Assembly: GCA_004524515.1 (NCBI GenBank)
Contig: SDNV01000078.1
Location: 1-13,336 of the forward strand
Source: Promethearchaeota archaeon
GTDB lineage: Archaea; Asgardarchaeota; Lokiarchaeia; Sigynarchaeales; SOKP01
DNA length: 13,336 nt
Reading direction: 5' to 3'
This document shows positions 13,144 through 13,336 of this stretch, piece by piece. Every line of letters begins with the position of its first letter. Within the stretch, counting starts at the first letter, position 1. The position numbers and the translations under genes were made by a program. The notes below the pieces were generated by a model. That model saw only the letters and a program-made list of their open reading frames with translations. It was not told the DNA's origin and ran no database searches.

Positions 13144-13336
13144 TTGAAAATCGAAAAATGTTCCCAAGATTTAGAAAATGAAGTAATATATGCGGGTTTA
13201 TGTATTCATTGTGGTTCCTGCAATGCTTTCTGTCCGCATATGGACTTCAATCAAGAAACTGGAGAAGCGTATGTAGTTGATGAATGCACGGAAACAATAG
13301 GGTTATGTTATAATGCTTGTCCAAGGAGTTTTTTAC
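13144..13336 (+). CDS. FrhB/FdhB-family iron-sulfur flavoprotein, N-terminal part
   Basis: The gene runs off the right edge; 64 codons are visible. The segment contains Cys20-x2-Cys23-x2-Cys26-x3-Cys30-Pro (GLCIHCGSCNAFCP), a 4Fe-4S binding pattern, then Cys48, Cys55 and Cys59 in ECTETIGLCYNACPR. The ending 'CY..CPR' is characteristic of the coenzyme F420 hydrogenase/dehydrogenase beta-subunit family (FrhB, FdhB, FpoF and F420-dependent sulfite or glutamate synthase relatives). These proteins carry FAD and pass electrons between F420 or another carrier and a partner enzyme. The partner should be encoded downstream, outside the window. The start is a TTG: the frame is closed by TAA at 13126-13128, and the Shine-Dalgarno spacing favours 13144 over TTG 13135. 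Confidence 0.85.
   Translation, partial: MKIEKCSQDLENEVIYAGLCIHCGSCNAFCPHMDFNQETGEAYVVDECTETIGLCYNACPRSFL

Noticed and set aside
1..13336. Mobile elements, CRISPR arrays, tRNA/rRNA genes
   Set aside because: No transposase or integrase motifs, no terminal inverted repeats, no spaced direct repeats of CRISPR length, and no GC-rich cloverleaf-like segment were seen in the gaps.

Overview
The window is AT-rich archaeal DNA, most likely from an Asgard archaeon (Promethearchaeota, Lokiarchaeia-like). Three things support this. First, there is an archaeal-type gene set: methenyl-tetrahydromethanopterin cyclohydrolase, a RecJ/GAN-type DHH nuclease, a beta-CASP RNase and an FrhB-family protein. Second, several genes have archaeal TATA boxes placed for leaderless or nearly leaderless transcripts. 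Third, there is a membrane protease whose motifs read like eukaryotic presenilin. The taxon is inferred; no rRNA or tRNA gene is present to confirm it.

Left part (1-4900). The window opens inside the 3' end of a beta-CASP/MBL RNase (+). It converges on a DHH-family exonuclease (-). That gene diverges from mch (+), an enzyme of the archaeal methyl branch of the Wood-Ljungdahl pathway. mch converges on an unrecognised 440-residue coiled-coil protein (-). Upstream of that, on the same strand, lies a 57-codon small gene. Its promoter region contains a 20-bp tandem repeat that duplicates the TATA element.

Right part (5011-13336). All genes are on the + strand: an unrecognised polytopic membrane protein, a GT4-family glycosyltransferase, the presenilin-like intramembrane aspartyl protease, two tandem paralogous 3-hydroxyacyl-CoA dehydrogenases, a small winged-helix protein cut by an in-frame TAG, an MFS transporter, and the first 64 codons of an FrhB/FdhB-type iron-sulfur flavoprotein. 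Most have their own promoter-like upstream sequence. Only the two dehydrogenases, 30 bp apart, look like an operon.

Functionally the window mixes central carbon and redox metabolism (mch, fatty-acid beta-oxidation or its reverse, the F420/ferredoxin-linked FrhB family), nucleic-acid processing, and membrane or envelope functions. The items most worth following up are the presenilin homologue, the interrupted winged-helix gene, the unlisted small gene with its repeated promoter, and the 440-residue orphan. I see no mobile elements, CRISPR arrays, tRNA or rRNA genes.
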